In this document: one piece after another, positions 1 through 9,361 of the stretch
Layout: each line of letters starts with the position of its first letter
Numbering within the stretch: the stretch's first letter is position 1
Assembly (NCBI RefSeq): GCF_000332335.1
Contig: NZ_KB235948.1
Coordinates: 6,096,668 to 6,160,667, forward strand
Origin: Kamptonema formosum PCC 10802
GTDB lineage: Bacteria; Cyanobacteriota; Cyanobacteriia; Cyanobacteriales; Oscillatoriaceae
Length of the DNA stretch: 64,000 bases
Direction of reading: 5' to 3'
Notes under the pieces: model-generated
Databases searched by the model: none
Seen by the model: only the letters and a program-made list of their open reading frames with translations
What the model was told of the DNA's origin: nothing
Translations under genes and position numbers: made by a program

Positions 1-444
1 ATCGTGCATTTCGCCACTCACGGGTTCGCCAACAGCCAGAACCCTGAACTGTCAGGAATTGTCCTGTCTTTGCTCGATGAAAAGGGCGATTTGCAAAACG
101 GCATTTTGCGGCTAAATGACATATTTAATCTTAAATTGCCGGCGGATTTGGTAGTGCTGAGCGCCTGTCAAACGGGGCTGGGTAAGGAGATTAAAGGAGA
201 GGGGCTAGTAGGGCTGACAAGAGGGTTCATGTATGCCGGCGCTCCCAGAGTTGTGGTATCTTTATGGAGCGTCAATGACAAAAGTACAGCCGAGCTGATG
301 GCAAAATTTTATCAGAAAATGCTCAAAGAAGGCAAGCCGGCGGCTGCGGCTCTGCGAGAAGCTCAATTGGAGATGTGGGAAGATAAAAACTGGAAATTGC
401 CGTTTTACTGGGCGGCTTTTGTTTTGCAAGGCGAGTGGAGGTGA
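1..444 (+). CDS. CHAT-domain protein, C-terminal part (5' end outside window)
   Basis: The window opens inside a reading frame ending at 444. It encodes the C-terminal half of a CHAT (caspase HetF associated with TPR) peptidase domain. The catalytic dyad motifs are visible: HFATHGF with the His near the start, and VLSACQTG with the Cys about 50 residues later, followed by the family tail (GAPRVVVSLWSVND, then PFYWAAFVLQGEW). CHAT domains are caspase-clan Cys proteases that in cyanobacteria usually follow long TPR arrays, so an N-terminal TPR part is expected upstream of the window. The first in-frame ATG is missing at the edge, so this is a fragment only because of the window boundary. It is nearly identical at DNA level to 3243-3686, showing a recent tandem duplication. 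Confidence 0.9.
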   Translation: MVHFATHGFANSQNPELSGIVLSLLDEKGDLQNGILRLNDIFNLKLPADLVVLSACQTGLGKEIKGEGLVGLTRGFMYAGAPRVVVSLWSVNDKSTAELMAKFYQKMLKEGKPAAAALREAQLEMWEDKNWKLPFYWAAFVLQGEWR

Positions 445-747
445 GTGTTAGGTGTCAGGCGTAAGGGGTGAGGGGTTAGCGGTGAGGTTTTAGGCAATGC
501 ACCGGCTCCCCTAAGCAATGACGGCGCTGACAATCGCAATGCACCGGCTCCCCTAAGCAATGCCGGCGCTGACAATCGCAATGCACCGGCTTACAATATT
601 CATGCCGGCGCTCACAATTGCAATGCCGGTGCTCAACGCTCGCAATGCCCCATGCGCCATGCCCAATGCCCCATGCCCAGTTTAGAATGAGGTTGACTTT
701 TCAGCAGAGGCGTGATATGCTTTCCCCAGTACAGTGGAATTGGCTCA
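445..747. repeat. Intergenic: 42-bp tandem repeat then CATGCCC-type simple repeats
   Basis: A 42-bp unit begins at 494, 536 and 578 (GCAATGCACCGGCTCCCCTA at its start; the third copy is partial and diverged). It is followed by short GCAATGCCC/CATGCCC iterations up to about 680. No gene is seen here. Confidence 0.7.
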
Positions 748-931
748 ATGGTGGTGCCGGCACCGGCATGGCTGTGCTGGCGAGGAAAGCAGCTTGTCTT
801 GCTGTGCGTCTCGACTGCAAGTGCCGGCGCTCAACCGGCTCTGGCGCAAGGGGAAAAAAAACATAGCACAAAAAATCCAATCAGTCAAGGGGTGCCGGTG
901 GTGCCGCGCGATGGCGTGCCGGTGCTAGACT

Positions 932-2096
932 CACAAGTGTTGAATTCTGTCACAAAACTTTACATTTTAGCTTACATTTATCCTGCCCTGAGTAAAAATG
1001 CTTAGCCAGAGAGAAGTCGTTCTATCCAGTGGACATAGCTGATTTCTTGACACATACAACATTGAAGATAGCGGAGTTTATCTAGTAGCGTAGTCCCCCA
1101 TTCTTTAGGAATATCTACTATCTTTAATATCAGGTAAGCTATCAGCGAAACATAAATTTGTATAGCTATACCATTTACATTTTTAGTAATCAGCTTATCC
1201 AACTTAAGGTGCATTTTAAGAAACTTCCATAGCAACTCTATGTGCCACCTATATTTGTAGATTTCCATAAGCTCTTCATCGGAGACTTCGGCCCGCTCCA
1301 AATTGGTGGCCAATCTATACTCAGCACGCTTTTCAAGATCGCAAAAGTTAACAATTCTATATATTCCTGAGTCCTTGCCTGTCCCAACTAGAAACTGCCC
1401 CTTATTTTCAGAAAATTGAAGTTTGTAGTTGTTAGGTATGCGCAAGACAAAATACTTGTTTGACTGCTGGGCGAGCCGTAAAATTTTTAAACTAGAAAAG
1501 CCCCGATCCATTACCCCTACACCGTTTGGGGGCAAACTAGCTAACATCTCTTTTCCATATCTGTAGTCAGAGTCGTATCCAAAATTTATTAAGTTTTCTT
1601 CTGGAACTCCTGTGGTTAAATTTAAGGAGCTAACAAGCTTGACTTGGTAGTATTCTTGCAGCCATAGCAATTTACTCGTTAGAGTAATGACAGTTGAATC
1701 AATAGGAAACAGCTCATATTTTTGAAGGCTTTTTTGACGGCAAATTTCCTCATTAAGTTGTTGATAAAGTCTCAGAAATGGCTCTTGACTTCTGGACGCA
1801 TTAGCTTTGGAGAAAGTTGAAATATCTAGCTCATAGCCAGTTCCATTTAGTCGCTTGAATATATCTCTCATACTGGTCAAGCTTTTATCCATTGCATAGC
1901 TCAACCATATGGACATAAACAAGCGGGTGTTAAGGACAGGATAATCATTTTTAGGCAAAGAAGCCAAACGATTTTGGACAATCTTAGAGAATGAGTTGAG
2001 CACAGGTTATTAACAGGATTGATTTGACCGTAGCCCAAATCATAGCACGTTTTGGGCGCTTTTTTTATGTCGAATTGTTAAGATTCAACACTTGTG
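932..2096 (-). mobile_element. Complete IS4-family-like insertion sequence, 1165 bp, with 9-bp target duplication
   Basis: Both ends read CACAAGTGTTGAAT inward: 932-945 on the plus strand and 2096-2083 on the minus strand, a 14-bp perfect terminal inverted repeat. The flanks carry an identical 9-bp direct repeat TGCTAGACT at 923-931 and 2097-2105, which is the target site duplication. A single transposase gene fills the element. The element is AT-richer than its surroundings. Intact ends, identical duplications and an open transposase frame indicate a recent insertion. Assignment to the IS4 superfamily rests on the transposase and on the 9-bp duplication. Confidence 0.93.
1002..2003 (-). CDS. 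IS4-family DDE transposase
   Basis: This 333-residue protein carries a DDE catalytic core: first Asp in FPIDSTVI near residue 102, second Asp in GVMDRGFS, and Glu in the C-terminal signature YRWHIELLWKFLK, which is the YREK-like region typical of IS4-type transposases. It catalyses cut-and-paste movement of the surrounding element. Base composition is clearly lower in GC than neighbouring genes, consistent with transfer. The start ATG lies about 90 bp inside the right end of the IS and the stop about 70 bp from the left end. The frame is uninterrupted, so the element may still be active. Confidence 0.93.
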   Translation of the reverse strand: MLNSFSKIVQNRLASLPKNDYPVLNTRLFMSIWLSYAMDKSLTSMRDIFKRLNGTGYELDISTFSKANASRSQEPFLRLYQQLNEEICRQKSLQKYELFPIDSTVITLTSKLLWLQEYYQVKLVSSLNLTTGVPEENLINFGYDSDYRYGKEMLASLPPNGVGVMDRGFSSLKILRLAQQSNKYFVLRIPNNYKLQFSENKGQFLVGTGKDSGIYRIVNFCDLEKRAEYRLATNLERAEVSDEELMEIYKYRWHIELLWKFLKMHLKLDKLITKNVNGIAIQIYVSLIAYLILKIVDIPKEWGTTLLDKLRYLQCCMCQEISYVHWIERLLSG

Positions 2097-3743
2097 TGCT
2101 AGACTTCCCCCCAGTAAAGGTGGCGCAACAGCCAGAAACCGGCTCGCCCCCAGATGCGAGTGCCGGTGCTGCAAAGCTGTTTCAAGAGACAGAGCAGCAA
2201 ACAGCAACCCAACTCGGGATACGACGCTCAGGCGCTCCACGCTAGCGAGAGCGCCCGCGCCCGCACTTTGCTAGAACTCCTCACAGAAGCCGGTGCCGAT
2301 ATCCGTGCCGGTGCTAGCCCCGAATTATTGCAGGAAGAAAGCACTGTGGTGCAGCAACTCGACGCAACAGAAAAGCAGCGGGCACTCCTGCTGGCTAGCA
2401 ACATCGACTCCCTCTGGCTAGTCGAGCTAGACAGACAGCGGGAATTTCTTCTCAGCTACTACCAGGAAGTGAGAGGGAAAATCCGCACCAGGAGCCCCCG
2501 TTACGCCGCCCTCACCCAGCCGCAACCCCTCACCCTTAAAGAAATTCAGCAGCAGGTGCTCGATGAGGGAACGTTGCTGCTAGAATACTCCTTAGGTGAG
2601 GAGCGCAGCTATCTGTGGGCGGTGACAAAAACCGGCATCACCAGCTACGAATTGCCCCCCTGCGCCGACATCGAAAAAGCCGCCAAAGATTTCCGGGAGG
2701 TTTTGACGCTGGCTGAGAGGGCGTCACCGGCACGCTTAGCATCTGCAGGAAAAAAACTCAGCGATATCATTCTGGCACCGGCTCTGCAGCAGTTCGGCGA
2801 GAAACGCTTGCTTATCGTTAGCGACGGCATCCTCCAGTATATCCCCTTCGCCGCCTTACCGGCACCCGGAAAGGATAGCGATTATATCCCCATAATACAA
2901 GAGCGTGAAATTGTCAATCTGCCCTCCGCTTCCGCTATAGCTATTATAAGGCGCGACACAGAAAAAAGGCAACCGGCTCCCAAAACACTGGCGGTGATTG
3001 CAGATCCCGTTTTCGGCACTGATGATGAGCGCGTCAGGGGTATTGTACTGTCAGGAAGTGTGCCGGTGGAAGCGCAACAGCTGCAAAGAGCCGCTAGAGA
3101 TGCCGGTGTTGCTTGGAACCGGCTCCCCTTCACGCGCAGCGCAACAAATTCTCTCCCTCGTACCAGAAACACAGCGCGAGCAGGCATTCGATTTTGCCGC
3201 CAGTCGCGCTGCTGCAACTTCCTCGCAACTCAGCCAGTACCGTATCGTGCATTTCGCCACTCACGGGTTCGCCAACAGCCAGAACCCTGAACTGTCAGGA
3301 ATTGTCCTGTCTTTGCTCGATGAAAAGGGCGATTTGCAAAAGTGCATTTTGCGATTAAATAACATATTTGATCTTAAATTGCCGGCGGATTTGGTAGTGT
3401 GAGCGCCTGTCAAACGGGGCTGGGCAAGCAAATTAAAGGTGAGGGGCTGGTGGGGCTGACAAGAGGGTTCATGTATGCCGGCGCTCCCAGAGTTGTGGTA
3501 TCTTTATGGAGCGTCAATGACAAAAGTACAGCCGAGATCATGGAAAAATTTTATCACAAAATGCTCAAAGAAGGCAAGCCGGCAGCTGCGGCTCTGCGAG
3601 AAGCGCAATTGGAGATGTGGGGAGAGACGCAGTGGAAGTTGCCGTATTACTGGGCGGCTTTTGTTTTGCAAAGCGAGTGGAAGTGACTGTTAGGGATCGG
3701 GGTTCAGGTGTTAGGTTTCAGGAGCAATCCAATGCCCCACGCC

Positions 3744-3836
3744 CAATCCCCAATCCCAAATCCCAAATCCCAAATCCCCAATCCCCAATCCCCAATCCCC
3801 AATCCCAAATCCCCAATCCCCAATCCCAAATCCCTC
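3744..3836. repeat. Heptanucleotide tandem array (CCCAATC / CCCAAAT)
   Basis: About 13 uninterrupted 7-bp units alternate between CCCCAAT-like and CCCAAAT-like forms. This resembles the short tandemly repeated repetitive (STRR) heptamers known from filamentous cyanobacteria. It sits between the CHAT pseudogene and the stop codon of ktrA. Confidence 0.85.
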
Positions 3837-4530
3837 AAATCGGCAAGCGATTGATATCCTTATTAGAGCCAATAACCACCATTGCCGTGCCCTTTTGCAG
3901 GCGGGTGTTTGCAGACGGATTAATTGCGAACTTTTTGTCCTGACTCACTGCCAGCAGGTTCAGCCCATAGCGGCTGCGGAGTTGGAGTTCCGCGATAGTT
4001 TTGCCGTGGAATTCTTCCGGAACAATCAGTTCCACAATACTATTTTCTGGGTCTAAGTCGAAGCGCTCGATAATGCTGGGTTTAGTGAGACTTTGCGCCA
4101 GAGTGCGCCCCATTTCATGTTCGGGGAACACCACCAGATCCGCCCCCACTTTTTTGAGGAGCTTTTCGTGTATTTCGGAAGAAGCTTTCGCCACCACATG
4201 CTTCACCCCGCCTTCCTTGAGATTGAGAGTTGTAATCACACTTTCCTCGACATAATTGCCGATCGCCACAATCACCGTATCGAACTCAAAAACCCCAGCC
4301 TCTTTGAGAGCGGTGTATTCCGTCGAGTCTAATTGTAGGGCGTGAGAGGCGATTTTATCCGTCAAGATTTGCGAGACTCGCTTTTCCTCGGTATCCACAC
4401 CCAGCACTTCGTATCCGAGGCTGTGCAGCGTTCCGCACACCGCCCGACCGAAGCGACCTAAACCAATCACGGCATATTGCTTATGTTCCGTGCGCAAACT
4501 GCGGAAGAAACTTAAAGAAGACAAATTCAT
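3835..4530 (-). CDS. ktrA: K+ uptake regulatory subunit KtrA/TrkA (RCK protein)
   Basis: A cytoplasmic RCK protein that binds nucleotide and gates the KtrB potassium channel-like subunit. The N-terminal Rossmann (RCK_N) part shows [12 protein letters not shown] near residues 20-31 and an acidic residue at the end of beta-2 (VLGVDTEE). RCK_C follows from about residue 145 ([21 protein letters not shown]). Length, about 231 residues, is usual for KtrA. I chose the ATG at 4530 because a GAGGTG ribosome-binding site precedes it; a GTG at 4539 is possible. It lies downstream of ktrB on the same strand with a gap of about 170 bp, so co-expression is plausible. The stop codon abuts the heptamer array. 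Confidence 0.92.
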   Translation of the reverse strand: MNLSSLSFFRSLRTEHKQYAVIGLGRFGRAVCGTLHSLGYEVLGVDTEEKRVSQILTDKIASHALQLDSTEYTALKEAGVFEFDTVIVAIGNYVEESVITTLNLKEGGVKHVVAKASSEIHEKLLKKVGADLVVFPEHEMGRTLAQSLTKPSIIERFDLDPENSIVELIVPEEFHGKTIAELQLRSRYGLNLLAVSQDKKFAINPSANTRLQKGTAMVVIGSNKDINRLPI

Positions 4531-4702
4531 GGCAAGCACCTCAACCCGATACTAAAAATCCTATCAAACCTTGCATGCCTCACCGCCATAGCCGGTCAAG
4601 GACTTACAGAAATCGGTTTTCTTTGGCTGGGAGAAAATAACTTCTGTAAGTCTAGCACAAAATTGGTTTATTATGGCTACATAAGCCTACAATACCGGCT
4701 AT

Positions 4703-6037
4703 CTAGCCGACATAAAGATTCTCCTCCGGATAGTGAAGGGCGGTGGGTTTGGGATCGCCGAGAATCGCACCCATCAGCAGCAACACTCCCACCCGCCCGG
4801 CGTACATCGTGCCAATCAGCACTAGCTTTCCCAGCACTGATACTTTCGCCGTGATGCCGGTGGAAAGACCTACGGTGCCAAAAGCTGATACAGCCTCAAA
4901 CAGCACCTGGATAAATGTCAGTTGCGGATCGGTCAGCTGAATTAAAGTGGTGGAGATCAGGACTGCCATTAAAGAGCCCACCGCAACGCCTATGGACTTC
5001 AAAATAAGTATCAGCGGGATTTGGCGCTGGTAGCAGACAACTTCTTCCTTCCCCTCCAGCACAGCTTTGGTGCAGTTGAAAAGCACCCTGACAGTTGTGG
5101 TCTTAATCCCGCCGCCGGTGCTTCCCGGACTGGCACCCAGAAACATTAGCCCAACGGTAATAAACAGGGCTACCTCTGTCATTTTGCCGGTGTCAATGGT
5201 ATTAAACCCAGCGGTGCGGGGCGTCACCGATTGAAACCAAGCAGCCATTAACTTTTCCCCAAAGTTGAGAGGGCCAAGGGTGTCAGGGTTGCTGTATTCT
5301 GTGAGCAAAAAGGCGACTGTACCGATTGCCAAAAGGAATATCGTTGTCGAGGTTGCTACCTTGAAATTCAGAGAGAATACAACGCAACTGGTATTTTTGT
5401 CAAGCCGGCATTTCACCCACAGGTACATTTCCATAATCACCTTATAGCCAATCCCGCCCAAAATGATTAAGGCGGTAACGGCGAAATTGACCAGTGGCGA
5501 TCGCACATATCCTATCAAGTTGTCCGAAAACAGGCTAAACCCGGCATTATTGAAAGAATTGACGCTGTGAAAAATCGACAGCCACAACCCGTAACCGAAG
5601 CCATAGTCCCGCCCGAAAACCGCGAGCAGCAAGAAAACGCCGGTGAGTTCTAAAACTAGCGTTGTGGCTATAATAGACTTCACGAGCTGGGCCATACCGG
5701 CAAGTCCGGGCTGGTCAAGCGATTGCTGAATCGCGATTTTGTCGCGCAAGCCAAATCTGCGCCCAATCAGCAGCAGCAGGAAGGTGGTTGCTGTCATGTA
5801 GCCCAACCCGCCCACCTGCACCAGCAGCACCAGCACCAGCTGTCCCCAAAAGGAATAATACTTCCCCACATCCACCACAGACAAGCCGGTGACGCAAACG
5901 GCAGAAGTGGACGTAAACAGCGCCGTCACCGGATTGCTCCAAGTGCCGTCACTCATGGAAAAAGGCATCATCAGGAAAAGAGCGCCGGCGGTAATGACAG
6001 CCAGGAATCCCAGGCAAATCGTTCTAGAAACAGTCAT
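4703..6037 (-). CDS. ktrB: K+ transporter membrane subunit KtrB (TrkH family)
   Basis: A 444-residue polytopic inner-membrane protein of the Trk/Ktr/HKT superfamily, catalysing Na+-dependent K+ uptake with KtrA. All four pore-loop filter regions with their conserved Gly are visible: SAVCVTGLSV, NSFNNAGFSLF, TPRTAGFNT and AFGTVGLSTG. Hydrophobic segments occur throughout and the N-terminus begins with a membrane helix (ICLGFLAVITAGALFLMMPF). Length matches the family. It is followed on the same strand by ktrA. Known cyanobacterial Ktr systems also need a third subunit, KtrE, which is not seen in this window. Confidence 0.93.
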   Translation of the reverse strand: MTVSRTICLGFLAVITAGALFLMMPFSMSDGTWSNPVTALFTSTSAVCVTGLSVVDVGKYYSFWGQLVLVLLVQVGGLGYMTATTFLLLLIGRRFGLRDKIAIQQSLDQPGLAGMAQLVKSIIATTLVLELTGVFLLLAVFGRDYGFGYGLWLSIFHSVNSFNNAGFSLFSDNLIGYVRSPLVNFAVTALIILGGIGYKVIMEMYLWVKCRLDKNTSCVVFSLNFKVATSTTIFLLAIGTVAFLLTEYSNPDTLGPLNFGEKLMAAWFQSVTPRTAGFNTIDTGKMTEVALFITVGLMFLGASPGSTGGGIKTTTVRVLFNCTKAVLEGKEEVVCYQRQIPLILILKSIGVAVGSLMAVLISTTLIQLTDPQLTFIQVLFEAVSAFGTVGLSTGITAKVSVLGKLVLIGTMYAGRVGVLLLMGAILGDPKPTALHYPEENLYVG

Positions 6038-6179
6038 GGATTGTTTATAGACAGTCAGTTTCAGAGATGGGCATCATCGCATCATCGCATCATCGCATCA
6101 CGCAAAAGCTGATTTATCGCCAGCGCGTAAATCTTCCCCATACCCCATGCCCTATGCCCTATGCGCCACGCCCCATGCC
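6038..6179. repeat. Intergenic simple repeats (GCATCATC and CCCTATGC/CCCATGC)
   Basis: Between ktrB and tenA there are GCATCATC iterations around 6070-6100 and CATGCCC/TATGCCC iterations around 6140-6185. No gene or regulatory site was recognised. Confidence 0.5.
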
Positions 6180-6821
6180 CTATGCGCCACGCCCACCTTC
6201 AAATTCCCACGCCGCCTGAAAGAAATCTCGCTCGCACAGCATAGCGTAGCGATAAGTCGAGTGCGCCACCGGCACCTCAGAAGAGGCGTACCGGTCTGCC
6301 AGTCTTTCCAGCTGTTGGGCCAAAGGCTCGAACTCCGCACTGCTGTAAGTGCGAATCCAGCCGGCATAGCGGTGCTCGGGAATGCCGCCCTCAGCTAGCT
6401 TTTGCCCCAAAAAGGCGTACAGCCTCATGCAGGGGGACATGGCAGCTGCCGTCAGCCCCACATCCGCCCCCCAAGCGGTAGCCAGCAGGAAGTCCGTATA
6501 GCGCCGCGTCGCCGGTGCCGGTGCGCTGACAATAGAATCCGCCCCCGACTGCGGCGCATAGCCTTGATGCAGCTTAAGTTCTTCGAGCGCCCCACCGGCA
6601 AGGGAGTGAAACACTTCAAACGCCTCCCAGTCGGGCGCTTTGGCGGCGGCGACGCAGTAGGCGCGGGCGAAAGCTTGCAAAAAAAATGTGTCTTGCCCAA
6701 TATAGTAGGCAAACCGGCTCACCGGCAGCGTGCCGGTGGCGATTCCCCGCACGAAGGGATGTTCCAGGCACGCTTGGGCCAAATCTTGATTGGCTCCCCA
6801 CAAATCGCTCGATAGTGTCAT
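6180..6821 (-). CDS. tenA: TenA-family aminopyrimidine hydrolase / thiaminase II
   Basis: TenA proteins hydrolyse degraded or modified thiamine pyrimidines to salvage HMP for thiamine synthesis. The sequence keeps family landmarks: LEHPFVRGIATGTLP near the N-terminus, YIGQDTFFLQAFARAY with the substrate-contacting Asp, and MSPCMRLYAFLG, whose Cys corresponds to the catalytic nucleophile of TenA_C enzymes. The near C-terminal FFQAAWEFE matches the usual W-E ending. I use the ATG at 6821; a longer frame begins with TTG at 6869. The gene diverges from the tocopherol methyltransferase, leaving a 77-bp shared promoter region. No TPP riboswitch was recognised upstream. Confidence 0.88.
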   Translation of the reverse strand: MTLSSDLWGANQDLAQACLEHPFVRGIATGTLPVSRFAYYIGQDTFFLQAFARAYCVAAAKAPDWEAFEVFHSLAGGALEELKLHQGYAPQSGADSIVSAPAPATRRYTDFLLATAWGADVGLTAAAMSPCMRLYAFLGQKLAEGGIPEHRYAGWIRTYSSAEFEPLAQQLERLADRYASSEVPVAHSTYRYAMLCERDFFQAAWEFEGGRGA

Positions 6822-6898
6822 TGCTGTCTTCTGGGCACCTCCTGAACTATCATCACTCTGGTAAACCAATCTCGTCCTGTATCAAACGCACAATCCCG

Positions 6899-7753
6899 AT
6901 GACCTCCAGTCTCAACGAGCAAATTCAACAATTTTACGACGCCTCCTCAGGTCTGTGGGAGAGGATTTGGGGCGAGCACATGCACCACGGCTACTATGGG
7001 CCGGCAGGCACCCTAAAAAAAGACCGCCGGCAAGCTCAAATTGACCTAATTGAGGAACTGCTCAGCTGGGCTAGTCTGGGCGAATCCCTCCCCCAGAACA
7101 TCCTTGATGCCGGTTGCGGCATTGGGGGGAGCACTCTCTACCTGGCTGACAAGTTTAACGCATCTGCCACCGGCATCACCCTCAGCCCCGCTCAAGTTAC
7201 TCGAGCCACTCAGCGGGCCCAGGAAGCCGGCCTCAGCCAGCAGGTCCAGTTCCAAGTCGCAGACGCCCTCAATATGCCTTTTGCTGACAATTCCTTTGAT
7301 TTGGTTTGGTCGCTCGAAAGCGGCGAACACATGCCAAATAAGCAAAAATTCTTGCAAGAGTGCCGCCGCGTCCTCAAACCCGGAGGGACCTTTATTATGG
7401 CAACTTGGTGCCACCGCCCTCTCGACAAACCCGCCGGTCAGCTGGCGGATGCTGAGCGCCGGCACTTGGCAGAAATTTACCGGGTTTACTGCTTGCCTTA
7501 TGTGATTTCCCTCCCGGAATATGATATAATGTCTCGCGATGCCGGTTTCCAAAATATCCGCACCGCTGACTGGTCAAAAGCTGTTGCGCCGTTTTGGGAT
7601 GTGGTGATAGATTCGGCTCTGACTTTTGATGCTATTGTCGGGTTGCTGTTGAGTGGCTGGACTACAATTCAAGCGGCTCTCTCTCTGGGGTTGATGAGGG
7701 AGGGTTACGAGAGCGGGCTGATTCGATTTGGCTTGCTCTGTGGGAGTAAGTAG
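6899..7753 (+). CDS. vte4: Gamma-tocopherol methyltransferase (SAM-dependent)
   Basis: This enzyme methylates the chromanol ring of gamma-tocopherol to alpha-tocopherol using SAM, the last step of vitamin E synthesis. The 284-residue protein begins with the family hallmark FYDASSGLWERIWGEHMHHGYY, here positions 12-33 with key W, H and Y residues, followed by SAM motif I (ILDAGCGIGGSTLYLA) and motif II/III (DLVWSLESGEHM, LKPGGTFIMATW). The start ATG at 6899 matches the family N-terminus; the open frame extends further upstream but overlaps tenA. MPBQ methyltransferase is the main alternative, but the N-terminal WGEHMHHGYY block and the length favour the gamma-tocopherol enzyme. The phytyltransferase gene follows within 40 bp. 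Confidence 0.9.
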   Translation: MTSSLNEQIQQFYDASSGLWERIWGEHMHHGYYGPAGTLKKDRRQAQIDLIEELLSWASLGESLPQNILDAGCGIGGSTLYLADKFNASATGITLSPAQVTRATQRAQEAGLSQQVQFQVADALNMPFADNSFDLVWSLESGEHMPNKQKFLQECRRVLKPGGTFIMATWCHRPLDKPAGQLADAERRHLAEIYRVYCLPYVISLPEYDIMSRDAGFQNIRTADWSKAVAPFWDVVIDSALTFDAIVGLLLSGWTTIQAALSLGLMREGYESGLIRFGLLCGSK

Positions 7754-7791
7754 GGTTATATTCAACCGCAAAGACGCCAAAGACGCCAAGG

Positions 7792-8724
7792 ATGCAAGGA
7801 GATAAGGTGAGTTTGAGTCAGAGGAATTCTCGCACGTTTGGGGAGCAGCTGTATTCGTTTTGGAAATTTGCTCGCCCCCATACTATAATAGGTACGAGCT
7901 TGAGTGTGGTGGGGCTGTGTTCCCTCGCTCTGGCTGAGTCGGGGACCGGCTTTTCTGAGTTTCGCCTGTGGCAGCTGTTGGGGGCTCTGGTGGCTTGTCT
8001 TGCCGGCAATGTCTATATTGTGGGGCTGAATCAGCTGGAGGATGTGGAAATTGATAGGGTTAACAAGCCCCACCTGCCGGTGGCTGCCGGTGAGTTTTCC
8101 TTTCAGCAAGGGCGGCTGATTGTGGCGGCTGCCGGCAGTCTGGCAATGCTCGTGGCGCTACTCGGCGGGCCGTTTTTGCTGGGGACTGTGGGCGTGAGTT
8201 TGGCGATAGGCACGGCTTACTCCCTGCCGCCGGTGCGCTTGAAGCGCTTTCCTTTTTGGGCGTCTTTTTGCATTTTTACCGTGCGGGGTGTTATAGTGAA
8301 TCTGGGGCTGTTTTTGCACTTCAGTCAAGGGGGGGCAATTCCGCCAGAAGTCTGGGCGCTGACGCTGTTTGTTTTGGGGTTTACCTTTGCGATTGCTATC
8401 TTTAAGGATATCCCAGATATGGAGGGCGACCGGCTGTACAATATCACGACCTTTACTCTACAGCTCGGAGCTAGGGCGGTGTTTAATTTAGGCCGGTGGG
8501 TGCTGGCGGCGTGCTATCTGGGTGTGGCGCTTGCCGGTGTTTTCTGGCTGCAGGGGGTCAATCCTGTTTTTCTCAGCGTCACTCACCTGCTGGCGCTGGG
8601 TTTGATGTGGTGGCGCAGTTTGCGGGTGAATTTGGAGGATAGGGCGGCGGTGGCGCAGTTCTACCAGTTTATTTGGAAGCTGTTTTTCTTGGAATATTTG
8701 ATTTTTCCGGCGGGGTGTTTTTAA
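7792..8724 (+). CDS. hpt: Homogentisate phytyltransferase (UbiA family)
   Basis: An integral membrane prenyltransferase that condenses homogentisate with phytyl diphosphate, the committed step of tocopherol synthesis. Both UbiA Asp-rich motifs are present: NQLEDVEIDRVNKP at residues 80-93 and KDIPDMEGDR at 205-214. About eight to nine hydrophobic helices span the 310 residues. The ATG at 7792 has no clear ribosome-binding site, whereas the in-frame GTG at 7807 is preceded by AAGGAGA, so translation may begin there. It lies 38 bp after the tocopherol methyltransferase, suggesting one transcript for two steps of the same pathway. Confidence 0.92.
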   Translation: MQGDKVSLSQRNSRTFGEQLYSFWKFARPHTIIGTSLSVVGLCSLALAESGTGFSEFRLWQLLGALVACLAGNVYIVGLNQLEDVEIDRVNKPHLPVAAGEFSFQQGRLIVAAAGSLAMLVALLGGPFLLGTVGVSLAIGTAYSLPPVRLKRFPFWASFCIFTVRGVIVNLGLFLHFSQGGAIPPEVWALTLFVLGFTFAIAIFKDIPDMEGDRLYNITTFTLQLGARAVFNLGRWVLAACYLGVALAGVFWLQGVNPVFLSVTHLLALGLMWWRSLRVNLEDRAAVAQFYQFIWKLFFLEYLIFPAGCF

Positions 8725-9361
8725 CCGCCAAGACTGGAGGGGGAGTTGGGTTCGGGCTAGCCGGTGTGACTCATTCCTCCCCCTGGAAAATTCTCTCATG
8801 TCTTGTATATTAATCGCTTTTGAACCGCCACAGGACGCGCCGCTCGGCAGGTCCTGTGGCGCTTCCTTATTAAAGCCGATATCAATTCCCCAACAGTCTC
8901 ACACTGCGTTGAGATAGATATAGCGGCTCTCAGTTGGATGAACCTGTTTGCCCAGAAACCCGGTTTCTTTAAGAAACCGGGTTGTACCTCACTAATATGA
9001 GAAACGCTATAGTATTTTTTCCGACCGGCGAACACCCTTTGTTGCCCGGACTTTCAATCCAAAATCCGGGCATCCAAAATCCAAAATAGGGATCGCGCCC
9101 CACGCCCATTGCCAGCGCTCGACCCCAGCTTGAAGGGGCGCGTATTCCCCTGGGAGGAAATCTCTCAGCCGATTTCTATCTAGCGCCAGAGGGAAGCCCT
9201 GAGGAATTGCAGCAACATTAAAAGTAGATGCCGCTGCTGCGCGCTGCCCGGTATTCAAGCGGGGAAAAAGGTGAAAGTGGAACCACTGTTTTGCAGCAGC
9301 GCAAAGAGGGCAGAACGCGCCACTGATGGCCTACTGTAACAACGAGTGAATAGGAGAGCTG
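8725..9361. other. Intergenic region with a miniature element and dispersed TTTTGGAT repeats
   Basis: Apart from the element at 8919-9011, this stretch holds ATCCAAAATCC-type dispersed repeats at about 9053-9088. No convincing gene is seen; short frames here lack family features. The last 30 bp carry the ribosome-binding site of the lipoprotein gene. Confidence 0.5.
8919..9011. mobile_element. MITE-like element with TATAGCG ends and a CCCGGTTTC palindrome
   Basis: The left end TATAGCGGCTCTCA (8919-8932) is inverted at 8998-9011, with 11 of 14 positions matching. The centre (8957-8983) is a hairpin of AAACCCGGTTTCTT against its complement. The same architecture recurs at 52748-52838, and a truncated copy lies at 43949-44022. 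No coding capacity. Confidence 0.75.

Larger units (their letters stand above)
748..3686 (+). pseudogene. Second CHAT-family gene, broken by IS insertion, frameshifts and loss of the TPR region
   Basis: This is a decayed paralog of the gene at 1-444. Removing the IS (932-2096) and one target copy restores a single frame from ATG 748 that begins with a signal-peptide-like stretch (LVLLCVSTASA) and runs on to about 2216, where the frame changes into the segment starting AQALHASESARARTLLE. That junction lacks the TPR array expected in the family, so an internal deletion is likely. The CHAT-upstream and CHAT regions follow (LLEYSLGEE, LLIVSDGILQYIPFAALP). A second frame change lies near 3130. A third is a single missing C between 3399 and 3400, shown by comparison with 157-160 of the intact copy; it falls between the catalytic His motif (HFATHGF) and Cys motif (SACQTG). 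At least three lesions plus the IS make a functional product very unlikely. Confidence 0.85.

Noticed and set aside
9007-9258. Minus-strand ORF of 83 codons before the lipoprotein gene
   Set aside because: Half of it consists of the dispersed ATCCAAAATCC repeat.
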